Shown: positions 22,681-35,575 of the stretch, piece after piece
How the letters are laid out: every line of letters begins with the position of its first letter
Position numbering within the stretch: position 1 is the first letter of the stretch
Assembly (NCBI RefSeq): GCF_030272615.1
Contig: NC_081414.1
Span: 914,261,648-914,325,647 of the forward strand
DNA from: Cryptomeria japonica
Lineage: Eukaryota > Streptophyta > Pinopsida > Cupressales > Cupressaceae
DNA length: 64,000 bases
Direction: 5' to 3'
Notes under the pieces: model-generated
Database searches by the model: none
What the model was told of the DNA's origin: nothing
What the model saw: the letters and a program-made list of their open reading frames with translations, nothing else
Made by a program: the position numbers and the translations under genes

Positions 22681-23634
22681 TTCAATATTAAATAAGTTGG
22701 GATTTTATTATACTTTTCAAAGAATTAATGGGATATATCATTCATAATCCTTATATATCTCTTGAGATAAATCATTCCCACATTAAGAGTGATATCATCA
22801 TCAACATCAATTAATTGTCAATTTTTAGTTTGACCAGGTGCACAACCTTGTTTGTCTTTGTACCGTTCCTGTATCCTTTATTTCTTATGTATTTTATCTC
22901 TTACTTTTTCATTTATAACATAACTAATTAGTGAATAAAATAAATAATTTATTTAATTAATATTAGGAAGTTGATTGAATTGGATAATTAAAAAAATAGT
23001 TTTATTTAACTAATATTAAAAGGGTATTTATGTGGGATGAAAAGTGTACAATTGTAAATGAGAATGAATTGATATATTAATATGGTAAAAATGAATTAAT
23101 AAATAGCAACAAGTTAAAAGTGTTGTAAATAGGGGATTCATTGTCATTTGTAAGATTCTAGTTAAAAATTAATTAGGAGAAATTAGATAGTTAATATTGT
23201 AAAGAATGTGTATTGAAATATTGTTTTGATTAAGTCAATCAAGATAATTCCTCAACCCATACATCATTCCAAACGATAGACCAAGAGTGAATTCACAAGG
23301 AGTGAATTCAACTAGCATAAAACCCAACAACTACCCTAACCAAAGAACCAACAAAGACAAAGAACGAGAAAAGGACCCACTGAAACCCCAAAAACATAGA
23401 GGTAAGAAGACTAAGGAGAGGGGGCCTTAACCTCCTTCCACTCTTGATTTAATCCCTTCAACATGTTCAAGGAGTATTTCTTCTCAGTACGTTGTGTCGA
23501 GGCTGAAGTAGAAAGAAATTACATCTCCCTCGTCGCCTCACTTTCTTTCCTCTTCCTTTTGGACTATCTATATTCAAGTTCATCCTGCAAAATTTGGAGA
23601 GAGCTCAAATTCCTATCCCTATATTGAGATATTG
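22681..23634. other. AT-rich DNA, nothing certain
   Basis: A less AT-rich patch at 23,260-23,600 has no recognisable reading frame on either strand. Confidence 0.3.
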
Positions 23635-24408
23635 TAGAAGATATAGTTGTGGAATATCATAATCTTGTTTTAGAGATTTTGTGCATTTAAGATATATATC
23701 TTTGTAGGTGAATATAATATTGTGGTCTCTTTATTATATTTAAGAGATTTTTTTTATGAAGCATGTCATTGCTTAAGGATTCACTAAAGGAAATGAACTA
23801 GTTCGTTTCATATTTTATCATATTAATCACCTCAATCTAATGGTTGTCTTCCTTCTAAATACTTATTTTATCTTCCAATTATTAGTCAATAAAGAGGTTG
23901 TATAAAAATTATGAAGCATGTTATTGCTTAAGGATTCATAAAGGAAATGAACTAGTCCTTCATGAAGCACTTTATTGCTTATTGATTCAATAAAGGAAAT
24001 AAACTAGTCCTTCTTTTGATATTTTATCTTCTTAATCATCTCAATCTAATTGTGTTCTTCCTTCTAAAGAGTTATTTTATCTTCCAATTATTACTCTATA
24101 ATGAGTTTGTAGATATACTTGTGGAAAATCATAATTTTGTTGTAGAGAGTTTGTGAATTTAAGATAGATATCTTTGTACATGAGTATAATAATGTGGAAC
24201 TTTTTCTTATATTTTAATAGATTTTTTTAATGAATCATGTTATTGCTGAAGGATTCAATAAAGGAAATAAACTAGTCCATCATTTCATATTTCATCTTCT
24301 TAATCATATCGAGCAAATTGTGCTCATCCTTCTGAGGAGTTATTTTACCTTCCAATTATTATTCAATTCTTTGTTTGGTATATTAAAGGTTCTTTTTTTG
24401 ACATATTG
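23635..24408 (+). repeat. Local tandem repeats with a 47-bp sub-motif
   Basis: A unit of about 474 bp (from 23,635) restarts near 24,109. Inside and between them the motif ATGAAGCATGTTATTGCTTA (followed by a GGATTCA-AAAGGAAAT-AACTAG block) occurs four times, near 23,757, 23,911, 23,961 and 24,230. Non-coding. Confidence 0.6.
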
Positions 24409-27400
24409 TGTTGGCATTAAAGTTGTCATTTATTTCAATTGTTGAGATGATGCAATGGACAAAGATGCGAAGTAGACGAAGATGCAGAGATGATAAGTGC
24501 CACAGAGAACAAGTGTCGCTATATAGAATGATAGACTCACTCCCATAGAGAGAAAGTGTTGCTAGACATAATGATATCCTCACTCCCATTGGTGAGAGAT
24601 GTAGAGACATGCAGACATTAGGTTGGCAAAGTATAGAGATGCAACATGATGTGTTACCTAGAGGAAGATGCAGATACAACAATACCATATAATGATCTTG
24701 AGGGAAAAGATCAAGGCATCCTAGAGTAGGTAACTCACAAAGGGAAGGTGAGCAGATAGATCTTGTGTTTAAGAATGTTAAATGAGCATGAAATTTGCAT
24801 TTATTCAACATAAAGAAGATATAGAAAGTAAGCATGGAGGGTGTCATTTGGTCTTGCTTTTGGACAAAAAAGATGAAGGTCATAAAGTTCTACAGGCATT
24901 GGGCAAGCTGATCTGGCTCAGAAAAAGTATTGTTGCAGTTGTGTATAACATGTCATCTTAGTCGCACTCTGTTGCAATTGTTGGGCATTAGATGCAGGTT
25001 GGAGATGCGCATAACATGTTGATTATCGCTATGTAGTAGAGTTCATGGATTGAAAAGGTGTAACATGTGAAATTCATTTACTTCTATGTTGGAATCAGAT
25101 TCTACTTCAACCTCATAATGTTAAAAATCCATCGAATTTGATCCCTACGAGCTACAAGTTGAGAAATGTTGAAAATACATTGTTTAGCTATTTTTCAGCA
25201 TGACTGTGTTTCTATCTTAGCGACAACATCTATTTTGGTGTGTCCTGGTCTATCGCTATGACTCATTTAAAGATATAAATTCATTTATATGCTATACCGA
25301 CAAGGTTCCTTTTTGGTGAGACAGAGTGGATGTCTGGCCAATGTATTTTGATTTCAGTGTAAGTCTACCTTTTGGCAAGATCCTTTCTCCCTTTGTCTGC
25401 CCCTTTGGATTATAATGAAATCCTTTGTGTTAGTGTGACTGTCTTCAAGTCTTGGCAATGAAGGTTTAATTTCAGAAAGAGTTGGTCTATCAAGAAGTCA
25501 ATAACATGATGGTTATGCTCCCTCGCCATCCTGCAACAATATGGACCAGCAACAAAATTCCCTATAGGGTAAGGGTAAACTATGTTGGGCATGTCAATAA
25601 CGCGAGAATTATACGACCCCTATTTTCCTATAGTATAAATAATGGAAGTATAATAACGCTATAGGGTAACGCTGAATTATGGTGGATGAAGTCAATAACA
25701 CAATAGGTTATGTGTCCTTGCTATCTGATGACCAAGAAGATTAGTAGAAGAATGCCTTGCAGGATAACAAGAAGATAGAAGCATGAGGTTATCACACCAT
25801 CTTGTGGCGTGTTATACAAGAGTAAGATAACCTTGTGAGATAACCAAAAACAAAGAAGTTTGACACATTCTACTATCCCATGGCCAAAAAGCTTAGAAGA
25901 AAATGGTCTTGCGGGGAAAGAAATTGAAAGAAGGGTGAAGCACAATGCCATCCCATAGCCAAGAAGATGAATAAAGAATGATCTTGTGGGACAAGTGAAG
26001 AGGTAGAAGGCGTGTTATCCCTCTAGCCCACAGGAAGTTTTTTGCAACGCATATAACACCTGTGTTATGTGACCTATGGAATACATCATCGCAACCCACG
26101 AATCCAACCTGGATTTTCTTCACACATGGACTTTTTATGTGTAGATGATTATGTATATGGGTCCCATCACTCATCAAGTGGTAGAGAGATATGTGTATTC
26201 TTTGTGAGGAAAATTTTTGATTGATTTTTGAAGCAAAGAGCACACCTATCGAAAGAAAATCTTCCAGTCATAACAAAAATAAGATATGATATAAATGTTG
26301 AGCAGGTATGGAGTTGGTAATTCCTTTTTTGAATGAGGGCTACATAAAAAAAGAAATCTGATTGCAGAGATTGTATTACTCTTAGACATAAATGAAGAGA
26401 TGCTGGCATTTAATGTAGAAGGTGGAGTAGCTCTAGAATGATCTAAATTTTTTTGAATGGTATGCAAAATCCAAGATTACTAAATATAGTAATCTATGCT
26501 CAGAGATACAATCTAGATTCAAAAGGATTCCAAGGGGATACATTTATTATTCATGGCTAGTTGTCTAGACAAAATATTCAATGGATCAAATCAACATGCA
26601 GATGGGATTTCTCAAAGGTCGAGAAGATTAATTTTTAATTCATTCTTGGAGGGAAAATCTTGTTGTATGTAGATTGCCACTAAGTTAAGTTATCGATTAG
26701 TTGAAGATATTACGGTGTTAGAGTTGGAGGTATGTAGACATATAAGCTCCAAAAAAATAGAGAAGTACAGAGAGTTAAAAAGAGAGTGCAGAGAAGCAGT
26801 TTTGACAAGTGCACATAACATGAAGTCGGTGCAGTCAATAACATCATGGAAAATTTGTATGCAAAAAAACCTTAAAGTAAAGAGGAAATCATAGGTAGCA
26901 GGAAGCAAGAGCAGAGAGCAAGAAAATCAGAGAAAAGAGAGACATGTGATGCATAGAGTGTTTGATTGATGTACATGAGAAGAATATCTATAAAAGTAGA
27001 GGCTATAGAATAAAGAGAGTGTAGAGAAGAAGCTCCCATGGGTGTCAATAAAACAATGACAGTGTAGGACCAATATTGCAGAAAATACTGCATGCAGGAA
27101 AATGATAAGATGAATAAAAGAGAAGTGAGCGGATAGAGAAGAGCGCAAAGGTGAAGAGAAGAGATTAAAGACTAGAGGGTGTAGAGTCAAGGAGGAAAAC
27201 ACATAAGGTTAGTCATTCAGAGTGGGGTAGAGAAAGACTAAAGACTAGAGAGAAGAGAGCTAAGATTGAGTCCTAAGATTAGAGAGCATAAAAGAATTAG
27301 ATGAATCTCAAGAGAAGAATATATGTGAGTTACAAAACATCATTTATAGGAAGGTCCTTTTAAAATTTGCTGTTAAATAATTGTTCATTGTAATTCTCTG

Positions 27401-27830
27401 AGTGGGTGCTCAGAGTGGGGGTAGGTTCTCCTTTGGGTTGGTTCCCATAAAACTAGGGGTGAGTACTCCTTTCAGTTGGTGCCTATAAATTTTAGGGGTT
27501 GGTGCTCCTTGGGTTGGTTCCCTAAAACATTGTAATCAGTTTTATTTGTGAGGTTGGATTGGAGAAGTAGACTCTAGTAGTATTTCTCACCAAGGTTTTT
27601 CCACTCAGTGGGTTTTCCTCATATCTCTGGTGTTAAGTGTTTCCCTTGTGTGTGTGTGAAAATTTGTTGAACATCTCTTTCCATAAGTTTTTTGATGATT
27701 GTTTTTAGAGCTTTGATTGTTTAGAATAGTTGCATGACTTATGTGATTAATATTTTAGTCATTCAGATAGTTCAAGTTTTTTATTACCACTGATTCACCC
27801 CCCCTCTTAGTGGTCCATTATGCTCCTTCA
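24409..27830 (+). repeat. 5' LTR of the gag-only element (3,422 bp)
   Basis: Similar along its length to 31,101-33,715 and 40,506-44,022. It holds many short GTTATCCCGCC- and GCGGGATAAC-like words in alternating orientation, and near its end GTGGGTGC and GTTGGTGCTCCTT repeats. The small open frames on its minus strand have no domain. Confidence 0.75.
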
Positions 27831-27832
27831 AT

Positions 27833-27846
27833 TGGTATAAGATCCC
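27833..27846 (+). other. Primer binding site, degraded tRNA-iMet type
   Basis: TGGTATAAGATCCC, two bases after the LTR; the usual form is TGGTATCAGAGC. Confidence 0.7.
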
Positions 27847-27902
27847 TAGGTTCCCTTTGGTTAATCTTTTTCCGGTTGGGTAGATTATGATCCATGAACA
27901 CA

Positions 27903-28343
27903 ATGGGTAGATGTGTGCTACCCTATGCACCAATCTTTGATGACACAAACTATGTTATTTGGCGTGCAATAATGGAAGTTCATTTGCCTTAATTACGTTA
28001 TGATATTTGGATGTCTGTCCATAATTGCTATACAGACCCTGCTACTCCTCCTATTGATCTTGATGCTAAAAGGAAATATGAATGCAATGTTCAAGTGAAG
28101 AAGGTTATTCTTAGTGGGTTGTCTGATACAATGTCTTCAAAGGTTAAGAAATGCAAATCTGCAAAGAGCATCTGGGATGAGTTGAAAAAAATATATGGTG
28201 AAGAGCCTACCACTGTTAGATCAGATTGTGAGAGGAAGAAGATTAAAGGAGCGGACAAATGTGTAGATGATAAGAGAAGATCATATTGTAGCTGTAGTGA
28301 AGATGAAAAGGAAGCTAAATTTCTCATAGCACAAAAGACCTAA
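27903..28343 (+). pseudogene. Gag N-terminal domain of the gag-only element
   Basis: From the ATG at 27,903 the frame reads FDDTNYVIWRAIMEVHL (DUF4219-like), one TAA at 27,990-27,992, then YDIWMSV, KVILSGLSDTMSSKVKKC, AKSIWDELKKIYG (UBN2-type Gag core) and a charged end, stopping at 28,343. It forms the particle shell in functional relatives. The downstream Gag portion is separated by stops and frameshifts. Confidence 0.75.
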
Positions 28344-30030
28344 AATGAGGAGAAAACATTTGTGTGATAGTGCTTCTCAATCTTGTAGTCTGGACCCTTT
28401 TGGAAGTAATAAAGAAGAAGATAATGATGTTGAAGTGGATCTTTAGGGTGAGCTGGTAAGTGCCCTTGAAGAATTGGAAAATGTTAGGAAATAATTTAGA
28501 AAATTACAAAAAATCAGTCTAAGAAGAATGTGGTTAGTTGACCAAATGTCTTGAAGTCTCCAATAAAAATATCAACACATTGACAACTCAACTAGAAGAA
28601 TCCAAAGGAATATATGAGGAAATAAAATCAGATTTTGATGCCAAGAAAAGAAGATGTGAGTAGCTAAAGTTGGAAGCGGTGACAAAGGGAAAGGAGTGTA
28701 AGTACCTAAATGATGAAATAGAAAAGCTCACAATAGAGCTTGAGAAGTACCAAGATGAGTTCAAACTGATGAAGAAGTATGATGGTGGCACCAAAACACT
28801 AGAATGAATGTTGAGTTAAAAAAAGCACTTAAAAGATACCACCAGATTAGGAAGTGAGGTTGGAAAATCTTCTACTAGTGGAGAATCATCAAAAAGTGAC
28901 ATAAATTTTGTGTCTTCAAGCTTGAATGGAAAAAGACAAATCTTCACAGTCAGGAATGCCCCAAGAAAGAAGATAGATTTGACTACAAATGTTGAAAACA
29001 TGAAAATAAAGGTTGCTACTACAAGGAAGAATGATATTGATCAAGGTAAGCTAAATGAAGATAGCACAAGAAGTAAGTTTAGGAGATCTCCTGCTGGAAG
29101 AAAACCAGAATATGTTGTTACTCACAAGACTAAAACAAATTGGAGATAGAAGGGATCAGATGGAAGGACTGTTGCAAACTCTCAACCCAAGAGAAACAAC
29201 AAAAGAAGAAGAGACAAAGTAAACAATTCTATAAGATCTCCACATACATGGAAATAAATTTATAAGTTACAAGCCCTCCTTCTATGGTTATTGTTTTGTG
29301 TGCAAAGGCTATGGACATAGAGAAAGTCAATGTAGATATAGGTCTAGGAAGAATCTAGATGCGTGTGTGCATAAAGTTTCAAATGGTAGATCTATGCATA
29401 GAACTACTCCAAGATATGGGAGCAAGAATGTGTCTATTGTCCCTAGTGATAGGAATGTTTTATGTTATAGTTGTAACAAAGTTGGCCATAAGAGTCATAA
29501 ATGTAGAAGAAAAATATATCAGTCTAATGGAAGCTCCTACACCTCCTCCTATAATAAAAATGTAATTAATAATAATAATGGTCATTATGTAAGATAACCT
29601 TCTGCATGGAACAAATTCAAATGTTCCAGAATGTCAAGAAGTTCTTTTTTTTCATTAACTGGTCACAAAGACATGGTTTGGAAAAGGAGAACAAATCAAA
29701 TTGATAGAAGGCCCTATAATCATCTATTTGGTGATAACATAGTGTACTGCTACTGCAACAATCTAGGTCACATTACAAAATATTATAGAGAAAAGATTGT
29801 ACAAGTTCACAAGAAGAAAATTGACGTTTCTCTAGAAATTGCAACTAAGAAAAAGAGGTAGATCAAGAAATATTGGAGGAGAAAATCCAGCCAAGGAGAT
29901 GAGGAAAGAATGTATTCATGAGAAGGCACTATGCATTTCATGCACAAGTGACATCTCCTTAAGATTAAGGAGATGCAAGACCTTAGGGAGAGAAACATAT
30001 TGATCACATCATTTACCCCTAGATATTGAA
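28344..30030 (+). pseudogene. Gag C-terminal region with three zinc knuckles
   Basis: A charged, coiled-coil-like stretch (ELVSALEELENV, KSDFDAKKRR) with many stops is followed by a basic stretch and three CCHC units. CFVCKGYGHRESQC (about 29,292-29,333) and CYSCNKVGHKSHKC (about 29,463-29,504) are intact. The third (CYCNNLGHITKYY, about 29,748) has lost its last Cys. Multiple knuckles in a long Gag are unusual against the single knuckle of the copia element at 12,834. Ends in Lys-rich sequence without a pol start. Confidence 0.7.
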
Positions 30031-31090
30031 AAGGACAAGTGTAAGGATAGGATGCTACATATATGAGGAAAAACAGCTCTAAGAAGAAGACATGGAGGAA
30101 GAAGTCAAGATGGAAGATTTTATAGTTGATGTTGAGAGAGTTTTAAAATGTTTGTAAATTTTCTCTAGTTTTTTGTGATTGTCTTGGTAGTATATCAAGG
30201 TTCAACATTCGTGGCATGAAGGTCATTTTAAAATTGCCTTTGGTTGTGGCTGCAATGTTTTAAATAGATGAGGTTGTGTATAGATGCAAGTAGTGGAAAT
30301 ATATTGCAAATAGTCCACAATACACTATATTTGGCAAGGAGGAATACAAATCACAAAAATAATTGAATGATAAGTATGGTGTAGCATATAGGTGAAATGA
30401 TAGATGCAACAACATGAGGATGATGAGAAATTATACAACAACAATATAGGGGGAGTTGAATGTATCAGGATGGATTAGAAGTTCAAAATAGTATAGAAGT
30501 TATATGAAACGATTGATGATATGATATTTTATGACAAGTACAAGGACTACATTTATTGTTTGTTTGCTGCAACATGATCATATGGACATATGCAAAAGAG
30601 CTTCAAAAGAGAAGTTGAAAGTACTTGTATAACATGATGTGTTATATAGAAGAGAAGATGGAATAAATCATAGGATAGGCCAGCAAGACTGTGGATTGTT
30701 TCAAGGCATGAAAGAAGAATTGCAACAGACATGAAGGACAAAGAAGTAGTGTTGAGCATGCATGCATAACAAGGTGTGCAATGTGTAGTCTAGAGGAGAG
30801 GTCAACAAGAAGACAGATGCAAGAAATTAGAACAGATGGGGTGTACTGTTTTTGATTAAAATGATATTAAGTGTTATTGTGTAAAGGGAAGAATTTGAGG
30901 TTTTATTTATGTCCATGGCATGTTATTGACTGCACGTATAGTGCAGTTGTCATAGGGGGGTGACATATTATTCCAGCTGAGTGAAGAAGGACAAAAGAGA
31001 GAAGATGATCGAGGTTGGTAGTTGGTTGCCCCGCCCTTTGCCATTGTTGTCAAAGGGGGAAAGAATGAGCAGTGCTGCCATCAATGCAAA
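30031..31090 (+). other. Non-coding 3' internal region of the gag-only element
   Basis: Holds no recognisable pol. Its end has the copia-like TTGTTGTCAAAGGGGGAAAG stretch and a purine-rich tract before the LTR. Repeated at 39,300-40,495. Confidence 0.5.
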
Positions 31091-31100
31091 AGGGAGAGAT
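31089..31100 (+). other. Polypurine tract before 3' LTR
   Basis: AAAGGGAGAGAT-like run directly before TGTTGGTATTG; the duplicate at 40,494-40,505 reads AAAGGGGGAGAT. Confidence 0.6.
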
Positions 31101-33715
31101 TGTTGGTATTGTCATTAATGTCAATAGTTGAGATGATGCAGTGGACGAATATGCAGAGTGGATAAAGATGTAGAGATGATAAGAGTCATAGAGAGAAAGT
31201 GTTGCTAGAAAGAATAATAGCCTCGCTCCCAAAGAGATAAAGTTTCACTAGATAGAATGATAGCGTCACTCCCACTAGTTAGAGATATAGAAACATGCAT
31301 ACATCAGGTTGGAAAAGTATAGATATGAAGTGCATGATATGTGCCCCAGAGGATGATAAAGGTGCAACAATGCCATATAATGATGTTGAGGGAAAAGATC
31401 AAGGTATCCTAGAGTAGGTAACTCACAAAGGGAAGTTGAGAAAATGGAGCTTGTGTTTGAGAAAGTTGAATGAGCATGAAATTTGTATTTATTCAACATA
31501 AAAAGATATAAAAAGAAAGCATGGAGGATGTCATTTGGTTTTTCTTTTGGACAAAGAAGATGCAAGTCCTAAAGTTCTATAGGCATTGGGAAAGCTGATC
31601 TGACTCACAAATAGTATAGTTGCAATTGTGTATAATATGCGACGTTAGTCATACTCTGTTACAATGGTTGCACATTACGTATAGGTTGGAGATGCACATA
31701 ACATGCAGGTTATCACTATGCAGTAGAGTTAATGGATTGAAGAGGTGATCATGTGTGAAATTCATGTGCTTCAGTGTTGGAATTAGATTCGACTTCAACC
31801 TCATGATGCATTGGATTCATCAGATTTGATCCCTACAAGTAACAAGTTGAGAAATGTCTCAATGACATCATCTATATCGGTGTGATTTGGCCTATTGTTG
31901 TGACTCATTTTAGGCGATACAGTCATTTATATGCTATACTGAAAGGGTTCCCTTTTCGGTGAGACGGAGTGGATGTCTGGCTAATGTATCATGATTTCGG
32001 GTTAAGTCTTCCTTTCAGCAAGACCCTTTCTCCCTTTGGCTGCCCCTTTGGATTATACCAAAACTCTTTGTTTTGGTGTGACTAGATTCAAGTCTTGGAG
32101 ACAAAGGTTTCATTACAACAAGCGTTGGTCTATCAGGAAGTCAATAACATGATGGTTATGCTCCCCCACCATCCCATAGCAATCAGGACTGATAGAATTC
32201 CCGATGGGGTAAGGGTAAACTACATCAAAAATATCAATAATGTGATGATTATATGACCCCTGATGTACCATGGTATAAAGGATGAAATTAAAATAATACT
32301 GCAAGGTAACGCTGACTTGTGGCGCGATTGAAGTCAATAACACGATAGGTTATGTGTCCCTGTTATCCCATGACCAAGGAGATTAGTAGAAGATTGTCTT
32401 GCGGGATAACAAGAAGATAGAAGCGTGAGGTTATCCCGCCATCCTATAGCATTTTATATATGAGTAAGATAACCTTGCAAGATAACCAAAAACAAATAAG
32501 TTTGACACATCTTGCAGCCAAGAAGCTTAGAATAAAATGGTCCCGCGGGGGAATAAAATGAAAGAAGAGTGAAGCACCCCACCATCCCATAGACAAGAAT
32601 ATGAATAAAGAATAATCTTGTAGGAGAAGTGAAGAGGAAGAAGGTGTGTTATCCTACCAATCCGCAGGAAGGAATTTTTTCATGACGCATATAACATGCA
32701 TGTTATGTGACCTGTGCAACACATCATCGCAACCTACGAATCCAATGTGGATTTTCTTCACACATGAAGTTTTTATATGCAAATGATTATGTAAATGGGT
32801 CCCACCATTCATCGAGTGGCAGAGTGGCATGTAGATGCTTTGTGAGAAAAAAATTTGATTAATATTTGAAGCCAAGAGAACATGTATCGAAATAATATCT
32901 TTTTGGTCATAACAAAAACAAGATATGAAATAAATGTTGAGCAAATATAGAGTTGGTAATTCCTTTTTCGAATGGGGTTGCATGAAAGATGAAATCTGAT
33001 TGTAGAGATTATGGTACTCTAAAATAGGGATGAAGAGACACTAGTATTTAATGCAGAAGGTGGAGTAGCTCTAGAACGATCTGAAAATCTTCGAATGGGA
33101 TGCAAAATCCAAGATTACTAAAATATTAATTTTTAATTCATTCTTTGAGGGAAAATATTGTTGTATGTATATTTACACTAAGTGAAGTTATTGAGTAGTT
33201 GAAGATATTGTGGTGTTAGAGTTGCAGGTGTGTAGACATAGAAGCTCGATAAAAATAGAGAAGTAAAAAAAGTGAAAAAGAGAGTGTAGAGAAGCAGTTT
33301 CCGTAGGTTCACATAACACGAAGTCAGTGCAATCAATATTTTATCATGGAAAATTTGTGTGCAGAAAAACCTTAAAGTGAAGAGGAGATCATAAGAAGGA
33401 GCAGAGAGCAGAAAAAGTAGAGAAAAGAGAATGGTGTGATGTTGAGAGTGTGTGATTGGAATGCATGAGAAGAAGCTTTGTAAAAGTAGATGCTACATAA
33501 CAAGGAGAGTGAAGAGAAGCATATCTCGAAGGTGTCAATAACATGATGATAGTGCAGGCCTAACATTGCATAAAATACTGCATGTAGGAAAATTATAAGA
33601 TGAATAAAAGATAAGAGGCAGCCAAAAGAAAGAGCAGAGAGAAGATAGAGAAGATCTCAAAGGTGAAGAGAAGAGATTAAAGACTAGAGGTTGCAGAGTC
33701 AAGGAAGACAACATA
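31101..33715 (+). repeat. 3' LTR of the gag-only element, truncated
   Basis: Begins TGTTGGTATTG and follows the 5' LTR to the GAGTCAAGGAAGACAACA region, where similarity stops and LINE-1 sequence begins. The same truncation is seen at about 44,022, so it predates the tandem duplication. Confidence 0.7.
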
Positions 33716-34121
33716 GAACATATGATTAGAACATATTGATAATTTTTAAGCAGCATGATATTTGGGCAATGGAACCAGGGATGATGGAGATGGAAAGTCT
33801 ATGCGTGGAGAGTCTGGGAGAGGACACACATGTCCTAGACATTTTTCTATCTGTAGGGTGCATAGAAGTTTTCTTTGGGACATTTGAAGGGTGTGTGCAG
33901 AGATTGTGGTCCTTTTCTATTGTTCCTGGGTGCTACTTTTGGTATATGCCCTTTTTTCATATTTTTATGGTTTTTTTGAGAGGTGTGGTGTCCGATCATT
34001 GTAGGTTTTGGTGGGACTTTGGTAGCCATGTGGATCTTGGGTTATGGTTTCCATATAGAGTGGTATCTTCGATTGGGGTTTTTTTTGTCACATTCTCTCT
34101 CCTTTTCTTGGTCTGGCCTGG

Positions 34122-35132
34122 CATGGCTATGCAGGGAAGTTTTCTTGGAAGGACAAACATGAATTACAAGGATGTAGTGATTAGAAGTGAATCTAGGCAA
34201 TCGTGTATGAGAATATGATTTTTGGTGCTATTGGTTCTAGTATGGAAGAAAATCCTCCCCAAATTAGCGGTTTTGGGCCTTCAAAGGTGAATGGTTTCCT
34301 TGTAAAGAGTGATAATAGACTTGTTCTAGTGATTAAGCCTGACTTTGTTATGGAGGATATTGAGTATATGTCTAATCATTCTTTGATATGTAAGTTTATG
34401 GGGATTCGAGTATCCATACCTTTGTTGGAATCATGGGCTCATCACAGAAGGATTCCAAAAGGGGAGTTTGAGGTGATCTTTATGGCTAATAGTTACTTTA
34501 TGGGGTTTTTCTCATGTACGTCAAACAAAATTAAGGATTTCGAAGGGGGACCTTATTTTTATAATCAAGGTGGTCTATTCATTAAGCCATGACATGTGGG
34601 ATTCAATCCTTCTAAAGAGCTTCCATCACAAGTTCCTATACGGGTGAGGCTTTCTTGGTTCCCTTTGGAATTTTGGAGAAATGGTATCTTCAATTTGGTT
34701 GCAACTCAACTTAGTAAGCATGTGAGTCCCTTAAGACAAACTATGGAGAAAAAGGCAATAAGTTATGTTCGTGCTTGTGTAGAAATCTATTTGAGTAAGC
34801 CTTTACCTGATTCAATGGAAATTCAAGTAGGTCCAAACTCATGGATTCAACAATTGAATTATGAAACTTTACTACTTATATGTCAAATCTATCATGAATA
34901 CATACATCTGCAATGGATGTGTCCTAAATCTAATCATGTAGGGGCTTCTAGAAATACATCAATTATTTTAGCTCCTAAGAAAGATAAAGGAAAGGCTCCT
35001 ACGATAGAAGACAAGGAGGGCTTTATTTTGGTCAAAACCCATATTCAAGGAAGAGATCAAAAGAGAACCCTACATGATAGGCAATTTGATGAAATGTTCA
35101 ACAAGTTAGATTCTCTAGATGATCTAGATTAA
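34122..35132 (+). pseudogene. LINE-1 ORF1 (DUF4283-type Gag-like protein)
   Basis: ATG at 34,122 (MAMQGSF) leads through KDVVIRSESR with a shift near 34,205, then reads a nearly open DUF4283 domain: FGPSKVNGFLVKSD, LICKFMGIRVSIPLLESWAH, FEVIFMANSYFMGFFS, a TGA at 34,590-34,592, then NPSKELPSQVPIRVRLSWFPLEFW and LVATQLSKHV. The end carries a basic Lys/Arg stretch (KKDKGKAPT). This is the RNA-binding protein of plant LINEs. The usual Cys-His knuckle after the domain is degraded (CQIYHEYIHLQWMC). Confidence 0.8.
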
Positions 35133-35575
35133 TTTGATAGGGCTATTGCAAATATCCCTAGTGGCAAGGTTATTTTGGATACAAACACTCCTAATGAGAA
35201 ATGGGGTATTGATACTCAAGGGGATCCACAGGTAGAAGGATTAGGTGTGAAAATGGATACTAATACACCTATTGGAGTAATAGGAGAATTGGAGACAAGT
35301 GGAGGTATTGAAATCAATGAGAGTCCTAACCTCATTTGCTCTTGATCCATAGTGGAAAATTTTCTACAAGAGGGTATTAAAACCAAGGCTACTCCACATG
35401 TGTTAGGAATTCATAAAAAAATTAAAAAAGGGGGCTCTTGATAGGACTCTAACTGTGGGGAGGAAGAAAGATCAAGAGAATGTGAAGATAGTTGGTGAGA
35501 CATAGGTGGAGTTTGGTTCCATAAAGACCAGGTCCACTCACATTTCTCTCCATCTCAAAACTGATTGTTCTCTCA

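Larger units (their letters stand above)
24409..33715 (+). mobile_element. Copia-type element with 3.4 kb LTRs and gag only
   Basis: The 5' LTR (24,409-27,830) begins TGTTGG and ends TCCTTCA. It is followed by a tRNA-iMet-like primer site, a long Gag region with several zinc knuckles, and only about 1 kb of non-coding DNA before a purine tract and the 3' LTR (31,101). No protease, integrase or reverse transcriptase is visible in the 3.27 kb between the LTRs. This matches the class of terminal-repeat elements carrying only gag, which depend on relatives for enzymes. The 3' LTR lacks its last ~640 bp, where LINE-1 begins. Confidence 0.75.

Noticed and set aside
25721-27202. Series of minus-strand frames of 60-116 codons
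   Set aside because: They fall in the long LTR, recur with changes at 32,100-33,760 and 42,700-43,900, and have no motif. Purine-rich plus strand makes the minus strand open and rich in Ser, Leu and Phe.
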